64,000 nt of DNA, taken from NCBI RefSeq assembly GCF_902167145.1, contig NC_050097.1:41896095-41960094 (forward strand). The letters run 5' to 3'. The stretch's first letter is position 1. Each line of letters starts with the position of its first letter. Origin of the DNA: Zea mays (lineage: Eukaryota > Streptophyta > Magnoliopsida > Poales > Poaceae). This document shows positions 9,076 to 20,107 of the stretch, one piece after another. The position numbers and the translations under genes were made by a program. Under the pieces are notes generated by a model, which was given only the letters and a program-made list of their open reading frames with translations, was not told the origin of the DNA and searched no databases.

Positions 9076-11293
9076 ATGGCGCCCAAGCGAAAGGCCTCGA
9101 GTTCATCCGCTGCGGTGATTCCCCCTATCGACCCCAACAGCCTGTTGCCTTTCGCAGGTAATCATATGTCTGTTGTTTCTGAGCCTGACCTTCTCCATCT
9201 CGTGTCCATCGGGGTCCTTCCCCCGAAGGAGCTCTGTTCTTGGCGGATTTGCCACGGGGTCACTGTTCCAACAGAGGATACCCATGAATCTATGATTTAT
9301 GTTCCTTTTCTTCTCCGCGGTCTCGCTCTTCCTATTTCTCCCTTTTTCCGCGGCCTCCTTGATTTCTATCGTCTTAATTTGACCGATCTGAATCCTAATT
9401 CCATTCTGCAAATTTCCATTTACGTTCATTTATGCGAAGCTTTTCTTGGTGTTCTGCCACATTTTGGACTGTGTAAGTACTTGTATCACTGTCGCCCTAG
9501 GATGGCCGGGGGGCAGCATTAGCTGGTGGGGGTGCGAGTTTGGAGATGCGCCGTGGGAGGAAGACTGACTATCTTGAAATCCCGCTCAAGGATAGTATCA
9601 AGGGATGGCGCTTGGAGTGGTTTATTGTTGAGAACCACGGAAATTCTCTCCCCCCTCGGTCAGGGAGACAGCTGGATGTTCGTACTCCGAGTTGGACCGA
9701 GTCCCCTACGGATCAGGAGGTGGCTGAGGCAGGGGCTTTGCTAGCTAAAGTTGGACTGCTGAAGGAGAGGGGTCTGACTGCAGAGGCTGTGGTTGCTGAT
9801 TTTGTCTTCAAGAACATTCAGCCGTTGAAGGACAGGGCATACCCGACCTATCTGTACCGAGGTCTAGCTGACTCAACTCGGGTCACCAACAGAAGAATTC
9901 CTGCTGTAGACTTAGTGAACCGGCTTGAAATGATTCTTAGAGGCAGGGTATCAAATGGTGGTGCCCCTGTGGCATACTCGGCCTGGAATCTGCCTCCTTC
10001 CAAGGCCTTCACTCATTTTGTGTCGAATCCACCTGTTGCTGACGGCGGTTTGGGCCTTAGAGTGCGACCCTCTGTCGAAGAGGTTAGTGCTTTGGTTGCT
10101 TCGCTCGGAGAAATTCCTGACGATGAACGGCAAGTCCACTTTGAGGTGCCTTTGGATCCTAGTGATGCAGAGATAAGTGTTATGCTTGATATGCTGGCCG
10201 AGGACTCTTCCGATGCTGCTCCTGCTGGGACATTGGTGGTGGTGCCTCCCCCGGAAGCTGGTACAACCTTGGATATTCAGAGACCTGTCAGTGTTCGCCC
10301 AAAACGCCCTTGCCGAGCCAATTAGCTTGATTCTCCTGCTGATGAGCAGAAAAAGAAAAAAGAGACGTCTTCGGCGAGTATCTAGTTTGGATCGGGATGC
10401 TGGTCATTCGGTTCCTACTGCTGAGGAAGTGCCTGTGCTTGAATTTACTAACGCTGACCCCAATGGTTGTGCTCCATCTGTCGCTGATCCCATTGGGTGT
10501 GCTCCATCTGTTGCTGATCCCAATGGGGGTGCTGTCTGTGTTGCTGATGAAGACGACGGGGAGGAAGAAGATGAAGTCCCTTTGACTCGGAAGAACAGTC
10601 GGCAATATGTCGCCAGTGGGGAAAGTAGTGGAGTTCCTTCTCCTGCTCCGTCTGCCCTCATTTGTCTACAAGAATTGTCTCTGGCGAACTTTGATCAGAC
10701 TCTTGAAGATATGGTTCCAGAGGATCTGTTATCAGAGCCAACGGATGGTGGTGCGACGGATGTTTGTGCTGATGTGCTCGACGCCGGGTTGGGGTCATCC
10801 CGGGCAGCATCCCGCGCCTCATCGACCTTGGAGCGCGGTCTTGAGGGTCAGGAAACTGACTTGGATCGTCCTGTTCCCATGGAAGTAACTGAGGGACCTT
10901 CAGCCTTAGAGGCGGCTACTGCAGAGAACTTGGCCTTCAAGGATGGTGTTGACACTTACCCAGCCCCCGAGGGTGTTGCCGGGGATGATTCGGCTCGGGT
11001 GGGAAGCGCAAGCCACGGCCCAGCCCCCGAGGGTATTGCCGGAGATGATCCGGCTCAAGTGGGTAGCGCAAACTATGGCCCAGCCCCCGAGGGTGTCCGA
11101 GCGGGGTCTCCCTCTTGTACTTCCATGGATGTTCACGCAGGATCTCCTCCACACTCTGGTTGCATGGTGGTAGCCCAAGCTTTGGGTCAGGGAGTTGCTT
11201 TAGAGGCTAGCTTTCCCGCCGACCAAATTTTGGGCTCTGTTGATGGCACTGAATTGGTTCCTACTGGTTCATTGCGAGCTGCTTCGGGTGGTG
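9076..11293 (+). pseudogene. Large antisense gene of B, exon 1 (Transposase_28-like, cut by E)
   Basis: The gene runs opposite to gag-pol. It starts MAPKRKASSS and enters a conserved region with LLHLVSIGVLPPKEL, FLLRGLALPISPFFRGLLDFY and LNPNSILQISIYVHLCEAFLG, the pattern of the plant 'putative gypsy type transposon' family (Transposase_28). Downstream come a basic stretch (KKKK near 10350), three 30-bp coding repeats (10453-10545) and three 60-bp coding repeats (10960-11095). Lesions: TAG at 9520-9522, a frameshift within 9525-9540, TAG at 10322-10324 and a frameshift near 10375. E is inserted at 11294; removing E and one TGGTG restores the frame into 40613-40680. Function is unknown; the family name describes sequence similarity, not proven transposase activity. 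Confidence 0.8.
11289..11293. repeat. Target-site duplication TGGTG of element E (partner 40608-40612)
   Basis: TGGTG precedes the TG start of E at 11294 and follows its CA end at 40607. The duplicated site is within coding sequence of the antisense gene of B. Confidence 0.92.
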
Positions 11294-13199
11294 TGAAAGT
11301 TCCCTTTGACCCGGGAACAGGATCTGGATGTCGCCTAGAGGGGGGTGAATAGGCGAATAAAAATTAATCACTTTATAATTGGAAATTCTTACTCTACTCG
11401 TAGACTTAGTACGCAGTGGAATGAGAAGATTCTTCGAGTAGGTTGCAGCGGAATGGAAGATCCTGTCTCAAAATGTCCTGCACTTCAAATCAAGCTTATA
11501 CCACAGGTAAGTATTGAAGTGCAGATATAAAAACGAGTAAGGCAGAGAGTCAGGATAGAACAGAGCACACAGACGCAAGGGTTTATCCCGAGGTTCGGCC
11601 AAGCCTGAAATGCTTGCCTAGTCCTCGTTGGAGTTAGCCACACCTGGGCTTGGAGTCTATTTCAACTCCTTCCTCCGTTTGCTCAGATCTGTCAGTATGA
11701 CAGATAGAGCCTTTCACTATTGAGTGGGGTTACAACAGAACCGCGGCTGCTTACAAACTTCTTGGCAGCACCCCGGTAGAATAACGATATGCTCAAGACC
11801 TTGCTCTAGCTCTAAGCAGCACTTCTCCTCTCTCTTAAGGCTTATAGTTGTGCCTTCTACACAAACTATAGAGTTACACACAAGAGGGAGAGCGAGAATT
11901 GATTCGAGTGAAGTCTATACTTGTTGGCTGCTCTTGTACATTGCTTGAGGCGCCTAGGGGTCCCTTTTATAGGCACAAGGGGCCTAGGAGCCGTTGGAAT
12001 CCCATTTGGAAGGCAATACTTTCTTTCTGTCGGGTGGCGCACCGGACAGTCCGGTGCACACCGGACACTGTCCGGTGCCCGATTTCTTTCCTTTTATGGC
12101 GAAGCCGACCGTTGGCAGTCTTGGAGCTGTTGGCGCACCGGACATGTCCGATGTACACCGGACAGTCCGGTGCCTCCATCTAGCCGTTGGCTCGGCCACG
12201 TGTCCCGCGCAGATCGCGCGGCCGACCATTGGCCCGGCCGACCGTTGGCTCACCGGACAGTCCGGTGCACACCGGACAGTCCGGTGAATTATAGCCGTAC
12301 GTCGCCGGTGAATTCCCGAGAGCGACCAGTTCGCCAGAGTTCAGCCTGGCGCACCGGACAGTCCGGTGTGCCAGACTGAGCTGCCTTGGCTGTTCATAGC
12401 CAAGCCCTTTGCACCTCTCTTCTTTTCTTCTTCTTTCTGTTTCTAACACTTAGACAAGTATATTAGTCCACAAAACCAATGTACTAAGTATAGAAACATA
12501 CCTTCTCTTAATCATATCATTTCACATGCTTGAGCTTTGATGTTGGACTCATAAATCATCAAGTCGGCTTGACTTGATCTAGATTGACATTACTTGGCTC
12601 CAACATCCTGTAAAAGGTCACATAGAACATCTCCAAACATAGGAACAACCCAAACTAAAGATCAAGGTGAACTTAGCTCTTTTGGGCTGCTTCCAGTTCT
12701 GGTTTTGACACTTGTTCTCCTTCTAGTGACCTTGATCTCGTTCTTATAGCTTGATCTTGAGCCTTATGACTTACACCACATAACTGTAGCTGTTACCTCA
12801 TTGGCTGTAAGTCACGTCCTTATGTAGTGATCCTTGATGTGCCATAGCTGTTCTCAACTCGATCACCCTTGACTTTGCAAGCCTTCTTCTTCACTCTTGG
12901 CTTTGGGTTCCTCAGCCTCCTTGACCTTCTCCCGTGCACTTGGTACCTCGAAGCTCTTGCCTCCGTCCTTGGCTTGATCAGTTGTCTCCGAGCTACGCAC
13001 CTGAGTCTCACTTATGCAATGTCCATCTTACTTGTGATGTCCATTGTATATACATAATCCAGTTCTTGGACCATCACATTTGTTCACTTGTGTTGAACCC
13101 TGTAGGCTTTACCTTAAGCACCTGTTCAACACTTAGTACACTTGTTAGTCCTTTAATTGAGTTGTCATCCAAACACCAAAACTCACAAGAGAGCTTTCA
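11294..13199 (-). repeat. 3' LTR of element E
   Basis: The 1906-bp LTR begins TGAAAGTTCCC and ends GAGAGCTTTCA on the plus strand. It is nearly identical to 38679-40607, which is 23 bp longer because of one extra palindrome unit (22 bp) and one extra G. A TATA box is on the minus strand at 11964-11971. Confidence 0.93.
12035..12370. repeat. Cluster of seven CACCGGAC-N-GTCCGGTG palindromes in the E 3' LTR
   Basis: Seven palindromes or near-palindromes of CACCGGACAGTCCGGTG type lie in pairs in about 335 bp. Arms are 8-9 bp around one to three central bases. One copy has a decayed arm (TGTCCGATG). They lie downstream-to-upstream of the LTR TATA box in the element direction and are likely upstream regulatory sites. 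Confidence 0.85.
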
Positions 13200-13559
13200 A
13201 TCTCCCCCTTTTTGGTGATTGATGGCAACACAATTAAAGCTTACATAAGAATAAGATTTGAAGCACAAATTTTGAATTCTAAGTTTATAGAATGCTCCCC
13301 CTAAATATGTGCTTACTTCAAGAACCTAATTTTGGCCTCAGACGCCAATTTGCACATACTTAGGCAATTCGAAACATTTCTACACTTTAGCACTTTTTAG
13401 GATGCATTGTGTCAAGATTCAAACCATGATGCTAAAACACACAAATGCACATAATCAGAGTTAAACACCATTCAAATTAGTGGATATATCACAGGAATAT
13501 CAACTTACCACTATTCATCATTAAGATACCAATTCAAACTAAGACACTAATTTAAAACA
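13200..13559 (-). other. 3' internal region of E with polypurine tracts
   Basis: The terminal polypurine tract AAAAAGGGGGAGAT on the minus strand abuts the LTR at 13200-13213. A second GGGGGAGCAT copy is at about 13297-13306. No coding sequence is seen. Two further copies lie at 27553 and 28222 on the other side of C. Confidence 0.75.
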
Positions 13560-13564
13560 GTCTT
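13560..13564. repeat. Target-site duplication GTCTT of element C (partner 27356-27360)
   Basis: GTCTT is found directly before 13565 and directly after 27355. Confidence 0.93.
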
Positions 13565-15360
13565 TGTCGGCGTTTCGAGACAGGGGGGTCCCTAAGCCGA
13601 CGAGTGAGTGTGCTGCGTGCCCCAGCCCAGATGGGTCGAGCGCATGGGCGAGCGCGAAGGGGGGAGAGGCGAGGTGGCCGGAGTCGAGCGTGAGAGAGGT
13701 GGAAGTCCCGCGGCCTTCGTGTTCGTCCCGCGCCCAGGTCAGGTGCGCTTGCAGTAGGGGGGTTACAAGCGTCCACGCGGGTGAGGGAAGCGAGCGGCCC
13801 CAAGAGAGCGCCTGTCCCGTCCTCGGTCCCGCGCGGCCAACCTCCTCTAAGAAGGCCCTAGTCCTCCCTTTTATAGTCGTAAGGAGAGGATCCAGGTGTA
13901 CAATGGGGGGTGTAGCAGAGTGCTACGTGTCTAGCGGAGGGAGAGCTAGCGCCCTAGGTACATGCCAATGTGGCAGCCGGAGAGATCTGGGCACCCTGCT
14001 GGCGTGATGTCGTGGCTGTCGGAGGTGCGGCGGAGCCTGGCGGAGGGACATCTGTTGGAGCGGTCGAGTCCCTGCTGACGTCGTCCTGCTTCCGTAAGAG
14101 AGCTGGGGGCCGCCGTCGTCATAGAGCTTGTGGAGCGCCATCATTGCCCCTCCGGCGGAGCTGGCCGGATGGGACGCCGGTCTTGTTCTCCGTGACCCGA
14201 GTCGATTCGGGGTAGGATGATGATGGCGCTTCCTGTTGACGTGGCGGTCTGTGCCCTAGGCAGGGCGACGTGGGGGTTCCTCCGAAGCCGAGGTTGAGTC
14301 TGCCTTCCGTTGTCGTGGCCGAGCCCGAGCCATGGGGTCGGGCGAGGCGGAAGTCGTTCGGCCGAGGCCAGGGCAGAGTCCGAGCCCTGGGGTCGGGCGA
14401 GGTGGAGTTTCGTCGTCTTCCGGGTCTTAGCCCGAGTCCGAGCCCTGGGGTCAGGCGGAGCGGAGTTCGCCGTCTTCTGGGTCTTAGCCCGAGTCCGAGC
14501 CCTGGGGTCGGGCGGAGCGGAGTTCGCCGTCTTCCGGGTCTTAGCCCGAGTCCGAGCCCTGGGGTCGGGCGGAGCGGAGTTCGCCGTCTTCCGGGTCTTA
14601 GCCCGAGTCCGAGCCCTGGGGTCGGGCGGAGCGGAGTTCGCCGTCTTCCGGGTCTTAGCCCGAGTCCGAGCCCTGGGGTCGGGCGGAGCGGAGTTCGCCG
14701 TCTTCCGGGTCTTAGCCCGAGTCCGAGCCCTGGGGTCGGGCGGAGCGGAGTTCGCCGTCTTCCGGGTCTTAGCCCGAGTCCGAGCCCTGGGGTCGGGTGG
14801 AGCGGAGTTCGCCGTCTTCCGGGTCTTAGCCCGAGTCCGAGCCCTGGGGTCGGGCGGGGCGGAGTTCGCCGTGGCGCCTTTGGCAAGGCCTGACTGCCTG
14901 TCAGACTCACTCTGTCGAGTGGCACTGCAGTCGGAGTGGCGCAGGCGGCGCTGTCCTTCTGTCAGACTGGCCAGTGGAGCGGTGGAGTGACGGCGGTCAC
15001 TTCGGCTCTGTCGGGGGCGCGTGTCAGGATAAAGGTGTCAGGCCACCTTTGTGTTAAATGCCCCTGCAATTTGGTCAGTCGGTGCGGCGATTTAGTCAAG
15101 GTTGCTTCTGAGCGAAGCCAAGGCCTCGGGCGAGCCGGTGATGTGTCCGCCATAAAAAGGGGGCCTCGGGCGAGACGAAAGTCTCTCGAGGTCGGCTGCC
15201 CTTGGCCGAGGCTAGGCTCGGGTGAAGCGTGATCGAGTCACTCGTGTGGACTGATCCCTGACTTAATCGTACCCATCAGGCCTTTGCAGCTTTATGCTGA
15301 TGGGGGTTACCAGCTGAGAATTAGGAGTCTTGAGGGTACCCCTAATTATGGTCCCCGACA
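13565..15360 (-). repeat. 3' LTR of element C
   Basis: The 1796-bp LTR begins TGTCGGCGTTTCGAGAC and ends GGTCCCCGACA on the plus strand. It is 114 bp longer than its partner at 25674-27355, which equals two 57-bp units of its internal array. A minus-strand TATAAAAG is at 13867-13875. Confidence 0.93.
14412..14867. repeat. 57-bp tandem array in the C 3' LTR, 8 units
   Basis: Eight head-to-tail 57-bp units (GTCTTCCGGGTCTTAGCCCG core) with few point differences make the long arginine/proline-rich frames here. Those frames are a by-product of a repeat whose length is divisible by three. Confidence 0.93.
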
Positions 15361-17188
15361 GTAGCCCCCGAGCCTCGAAGGGAGTGTCAGCACTCACTTG
15401 GAGGCTTTCGTCGCACTTTTTTGCAAGGGGACCAGCCTTTCTCGGTTGCATTTCGTTCCGGTGGGTGCGCGCGAGCGCACCCGCCGGGTGTAGCCCCCGA
15501 GGCCTCGGAGGAGTGGTTACACTCCTTCGAGGTCTTAATACCTCGCGCAATGCTTCGGCTGGTCTGGTCGTTCCCTCATGCGAACTGGCCGTAGCCCGGG
15601 TGCACGGTCGGGGTCCAAGCTCTCGGGCTGGTATGTTGACGCTGTCAACGATTTGGCCGGAGCCGGTTTTTGCGAGAGCAGCCCCCGAGCCTCTGCACAG
15701 GGCGAGAGGACGATCAGGGACAGACTCGACTTTTTACATACGCCCCTACGTCGCCTTTCCGCAAGGAGGAGGGGGGGAGTGCGCCATGTTACCCTCGATG
15801 GGCACCGAACATGGTGTCTCCGGTGAGCTGCAAGCGGGTAATCCGAGTGGACGTCCGTGCCCCGTTCGTTGGGGGTCGGCTAGGGGCCCAGAGGCACACC
15901 CAAAAGTACCTGCGGGTGATTTGCCGGACCCGGTCCCCTGGCGACGGGGTCCGAGGGCTCGATGCCTCCCTCCGATGGGATTCCGTTACAAGATCGTTCC
16001 CGCTGGTCTCGGAAATGTCCTAGGGTACCTCGGGAGCGCAGCCCGAGCCTCGGTTATGTATCGAACGTACCCCTGGTCATCCCTCGCTCGGTGTCTGAGG
16101 CGACTGTGAACCCTTCGGGGGCCAGCCTTCGAACCCCTGATCAGTAATGGGCGCGGAGCCCGAGTAGCCTGAGGCGGCCATGGAACCCTTCGGAGGGCCG
16201 GCCTTCGAACCCCTGACCAGTAGTGGGTGTCGGGCCCACGCGATCTGAGGCGACTGTTGAACCCTTCGGAGGGCCAGCCTTCGAACCCCTGATCAGTAGT
16301 GGGGGGCTCGGAGCCCGGTTCCTTCGCGGAGAAGGGTCCCTTTCGGGGTATCCCCCTTTCCCGGTCCCTGTTGCAAGAGATAGAGAAAGATGAAAACGGA
16401 AAAGGATACGAAATCGGACGACGTGGCGTACCTTTTCTGACGCGGTTATTATGGCGAATGTGAAGCGTCGCACGCTCCTCCCGTCAGAGACACCGCCTGT
16501 CCCGCCGCGGAGTAAATGCGACGGGGCGAGTGGTTGGCGGGGCGGCCGTTGCGCGCGTGCGATCCGTTCGAGGAACAGGTCACGGGTGCACCGTCTCCAC
16601 GCCGTGAGAGGAGGCTCTCTTGCTGTCCCAGGATGGGACGTGAGCCTGGCTGACGACGTGACCGCTGCGCCCGCCCGCCTGCCACCGCTATTACTGCCGG
16701 CCCACTTTCGGTCGCTTTGACCGACGCGCCAGGCTGGCGCTGTTGGGTCGCCTCGAGTCGCGGCATTGGCTCCGCAACCGAAGAGGCGCGATGGTGGCAC
16801 AAGTGGCGGTGCGGTTGCTTGCATGCAGCAACTGGCGCGCCGGTTGCTCGACGCGTGGGCCTGGGTTCCCAAGCTGGCGTGTCAGAAGTCGGAGAAGCGC
16901 GTCCATCTGGCGCGGTTGCATGCCGCCTGCATGGCTGCCCGCCCCTTCTGCCCGTTGGTCTGGGCGAAAATGGGGGGTCGCTTGTAACCGCTGGACGGTC
17001 GTGCGCACCACGCGCGGCGGTTTGGCTTCTTCTGCCCTGAGCCGGCTTGCATGACATGCGGGACCCAGCCCCCGAGTCGCAGGGGAGGGCCTTGGAGCGT
17101 GTTGGAGAAGACTCAGCCCGTGGCGCCTGGGGGCGCACGTAGGGAGAGTTGCCTTTAAAAGGAGGGAGACTCCTTTCGGAAGGCAACC
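15361..17188 (-). other. 3' internal region of C: polypurine tract and 76-bp repeats
   Basis: The polypurine tract (GAGGCTCGGGGGCTAC on the minus strand, 15361-15376) abuts the LTR; similar GGGGGCT tracts recur near 15489, 15681 and 17069. At about 16105-16310 three units of a 76-bp tandem repeat centre on CCTTCGAACCCCTGATCAG, homologous to the 77-bp array of A. The GC-rich sequence from 16450 to 17050 has overlapping open frames on both strands but no protein I recognise. Confidence 0.7.
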
Positions 17189-17485
17189 ATGTCTTCTTCC
17201 TCCCTTAAGCGTCGTGTCTTCCCATCTTCCAAGCCCCCGGATGGGGGGTATCCGCCGCCTTTCCGCCTCCTCGTTGGAGGAACACAACTCCATGGGAGTT
17301 GGTACCTCTCAGCCATCGTTCGGCTTCAAGGATTTTCATCACGCAGCCCGGTCGCACCCCTTCACCGGCGGTCACCTGAGATGGCGACCTCCGGCTTGAT
17401 GGTGGGGGAAAGCGAGCCGGGCTGCGGCCTCTACTCCTCCCTCGGCCTCAAGGATTTTCGTCATCCAGGCCAAGATGGAAGATGA
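17189..17485 (+). CDS. Small antisense ORF of C, unknown product
   Basis: A 98-codon frame begins MSSSSLKRR and is rich in Ser, Pro and Gly. A TATA-like TTTAAAA (17154-17160) lies about 30 bp upstream of the ATG, and the strand is opposite to gag-pol. A second frame from 17214 overlaps it, and a phrase of the type GGCTTCAAGGATTTTCATCA occurs twice within it (about 17325 and 17446). It occupies the place of the small antisense gene of B, but I see no clear sequence similarity. The sequence downstream to about 17990 may be its untranslated 3' end. It might be a remnant of a larger antisense gene lost by deletion, as A has one. Function unknown. Confidence 0.35.
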   Translation: MSSSSLKRRVFPSSKPPDGGYPPPFRLLVGGTQLHGSWYLSAIVRLQGFSSRSPVAPLHRRSPEMATSGLMVGESEPGCGLYSSLGLKDFRHPGQDGR

Positions 17486-19135
17486 GGCAAGTCGGGGGGC
17501 CGCCCCCGCGTGGGTCGGCTGCCCTTTTCTTCCCCCCGCGCCTGGGGGTGAAGGGCGTCCTTGAGCCCCACGGAGACTTCCTCCAGCCATGCAGGGATAG
17601 GTAGGGCGCTAGTGGCCCTGGGTCTCCGTCTCCCTGTCTGAATGGCTGGTTCTCGTCCTCAGCGGGGGAGAGCCCTCCTGCCGTGACACCTGCCCCAAAG
17701 CTGCTGCCTAAGCCGCTTCGCTGTCTAGGGCAGGGGTGGTTGTCGTCGCGGTCGGAACGGGCGGCAGCGGGCCGCTCATCGTTCTTCTGTTACTCCGCAG
17801 GCCTTCCCCTTCGGAGTGGGGTTGTTCGTTCCTGCGGAGGGGGGAACCGGAGTTCCGTTGGTAGTGGCATCTCGAATGCCAGTGTTTTTTGTTCATTGCG
17901 GCTGTCGGGGCCTGAACATGTATGTAATTTTGGCACGGAGCCGTGTTTTTCCTCATTTTCGAGCACTAAGTCTCGCCTGTTGATTATCTGAACCGCTTTA
18001 CCAAGCATGAGTCGCCCCATGTCAAGGTGACGGGTGAGGTATCCGTATCCCGGAGGCGTAGGAATCCCTCGGCCCGTTCGGCCTTGTTGTCTGGGGCTCC
18101 TCTAGCTTAGTTAAAGAGACCCCTCGGCCGCCCTTCGGTGGACCGAGGCCAGGGGTAGCGATATCAGTATGAACAGAGGCGGAGTTGGCTCGAGAATGGG
18201 AACCTGGTTGGCCGGAGCCTAGCCGTGTTGTCCGTCAGCGGAGCCGACGCCAAAGTCGATCAGTCGAGGCCTCGGGTCGGGCTGGCGCCCTTGGAAGCCG
18301 GTTGACCGAGGCCCCAGGGGTAACCGGTCGAGCCGCCTGCTCGGGCCGGATTCCCGGAGGAGTCCCTGGGCCGCGTCGCCGCCCAAGGCTGGGTCGGGCT
18401 TTGCTGAAGACGTCGTCGATGCCGAGGGTGCTACGGCTCCCTTCAGCGTGAAGACCCGAGCCTGCAGGATCAGATCATCTTGTAGCGTGTGCTTTCTGCG
18501 GCCGCCGAGGCCAGAAAAAACACACCCTCGCCACGCTTGCGAAGCTGCGCCTTTTTTCCTCTTGTTTCGAGCATCTGGACTCTGTCGGTAACAGGGATGT
18601 TTGTGTGAGCGAGAGTTGCTTTTCGCGGAAGGGACGAGTGAGGTATCCGTATCCCCGAGGCGTGGGAATCCCTCGGCTCGGTCGGCCTTGCCGCTTACGC
18701 GTACTTTCACCCGTCCATGAGGCCCTGTCCCCGACTTAGTCGAGAAAGCTTGAAGGACTGCTTCGGCAGGAGAGCTTCCGAACGTGAAGACTTGTTCGGT
18801 CCACGGAGTCGCTTTATCCGAGCGCAAGTTACTTATCGCAGAAGGTGATGAGTGAGGTATCCGTATCCCGGAGGCGTAGGAGTCCCTCGGCTCGGTCAGC
18901 CTTGGCTGCTTACGTGTACTCCGTCGTTTCCAGGATCCGCTTTCCGAAGTAGTCAAGAAGCACGAAAGAAATCCTGCTAAAAAGAGATCCTTTTTCGAGG
19001 AAAAATTCGACGCAGAGGGGGTCTCCCCCCTTTTAGCCCCCGAGGGAGGGTCGGGCTTTGCCGAGGCTAGGCCGACCCTTCCTTGACGACTAAACTTTGC
19101 GTAGGTGCGAGGTATATGAACAACTTGAAAACATC
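17486..19135 (-). other. Internal region of C between pol and the small antisense ORF
   Basis: No gene is supported. A phrase around GTGAGGTATCCGTATCCC, followed by a glycine-like GGAGGCGTAGGAATCCCTCGG segment, occurs three times (near 18030, 18640 and 18852), and a related copy occurs once in A near 57100-57150. The stretch 19030-19080 matches 56925-56965 of A and closes the pol transcript region. Confidence 0.65.
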
Positions 19136-20107
19136 TTAAGGGTAGAATCGACGTAGCTGTTTGATGTTCCAAGCGTTGCCGTAGATTTCGCCTTGATTGT
19201 TGGCCAGCTTGTATGTTCCGGGCTTCAGAACTTTGGCGATGACGAATGGCCCTTCCCAGGGGGGCGTGAGCTTGTGCCTCCCTCGGGCGTCTTGCCGCAG
19301 CCGAAGCACCAGATCGCCCACCTGGAGTTCTCGGGACCGGACCCCTCGGGCGTGGTAGCGTCGCAGGGACTGTTGGTACCGCGCCGAGTGTAGTAAGGCT
19401 CTGTCCCGAGCTTCCTCCAGCTGGTCCAGCGATTCCTCTCGGCTAGCTTGGTTGCTTTGTTCGGTGTAGGCCCTCGCCCTCGGGGAGCCGTATTCCAGGT
19501 CAGTGGGCAAGGTAGCTTCAGCCCCGTAGACCAGGAAAAACGGTGTGAAGCCCGTGGCACGACTCGGCGTCGTCCTTAGGCTCCAGACCACCGAGGGGAG
19601 TTCCTTCATCCATCGCTTGCCGAATTTGTTGAGGTCGTTGTAGATCCGAGGCTTGAGCCCTTGTAGAATCATGCCGTTGGCACGCTCTACTTGCCCATTC
19701 GACATGGGATGAGCCACGGCGGCCCAGTCCACCCGGATATGGTGATCCTCGCAAAAATCCAAGAATTTTTTGCCGGTGAACTGGGTGCCGTTGTCGGTGA
19801 TGATGGAGTTCGGGACCCCGAAGCGATGGATGATGTTGGTGAAGAACGCCACCGCCTGCTCGGACCTGATGCTGTTCAGAGGTCGGACCTCGATCCACTT
19901 GGAGAATTTGTCGATGGCGACCAGCAGGTGCGTGTAGCCCCCGGGCGCCTTCTGCAAGGGACCGACGAGGTCCAGACCCCATATAGCGAAGGGCCAGGTG
20001 ATGGGTATTGTCTGCAGAGCCTGAGCGGGCAGGTGCGTCCGCTTCGCATAGAATTGGCACCCTTCGCAGGTGCGGACGATTCTAGTGGCGTCAGCCACCG
20101 TCGTTGG
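19136..20107 (-). pseudogene. Integrase of element C (gypsy, Tat-type)
   Basis: The frame covers the end of the zinc-binding region (RIVRTCEGCQFY, the CxxC pair), the retroviral integrase core with the three acidic residues in WGLDLVGP, SIITDNGTQF and NGQVERANGM, and a C-terminal region ending QLRRFYP before TAA near 19136. It inserts new DNA copies into the chromosome. The core is uninterrupted for over 300 residues. The protein upstream is cut by TAG at 20108-20110, where the equivalent codon in A and B is TGG (GFYWPT), so the histidine pair of the zinc finger (HSGACGHH) lies on the other side of the stop. No chromodomain is seen, as expected for the Tat group. Confidence 0.9.

Noticed and set aside
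14119..14925. Long Pro/Arg/Gly-rich open frames on both strands across the C LTRs (also 26228-26985)
   Set aside because: They are read through 57-bp tandem units whose length is a multiple of three; open frames on several phases and both strands show a composition artefact.
16141..17293. Open frames of 200-245 codons on the minus strand and 90-107 on the plus strand in C
   Set aside because: Very GC-rich noncoding 3' region; overlapping frames in opposite directions and no recognisable protein.
18219..19172. 317-codon minus-strand frame in the 3' region of C
   Set aside because: It crosses repeated noncoding phrases and the pol end of C; composition does not resemble a protein and A has stops in the homologous part.
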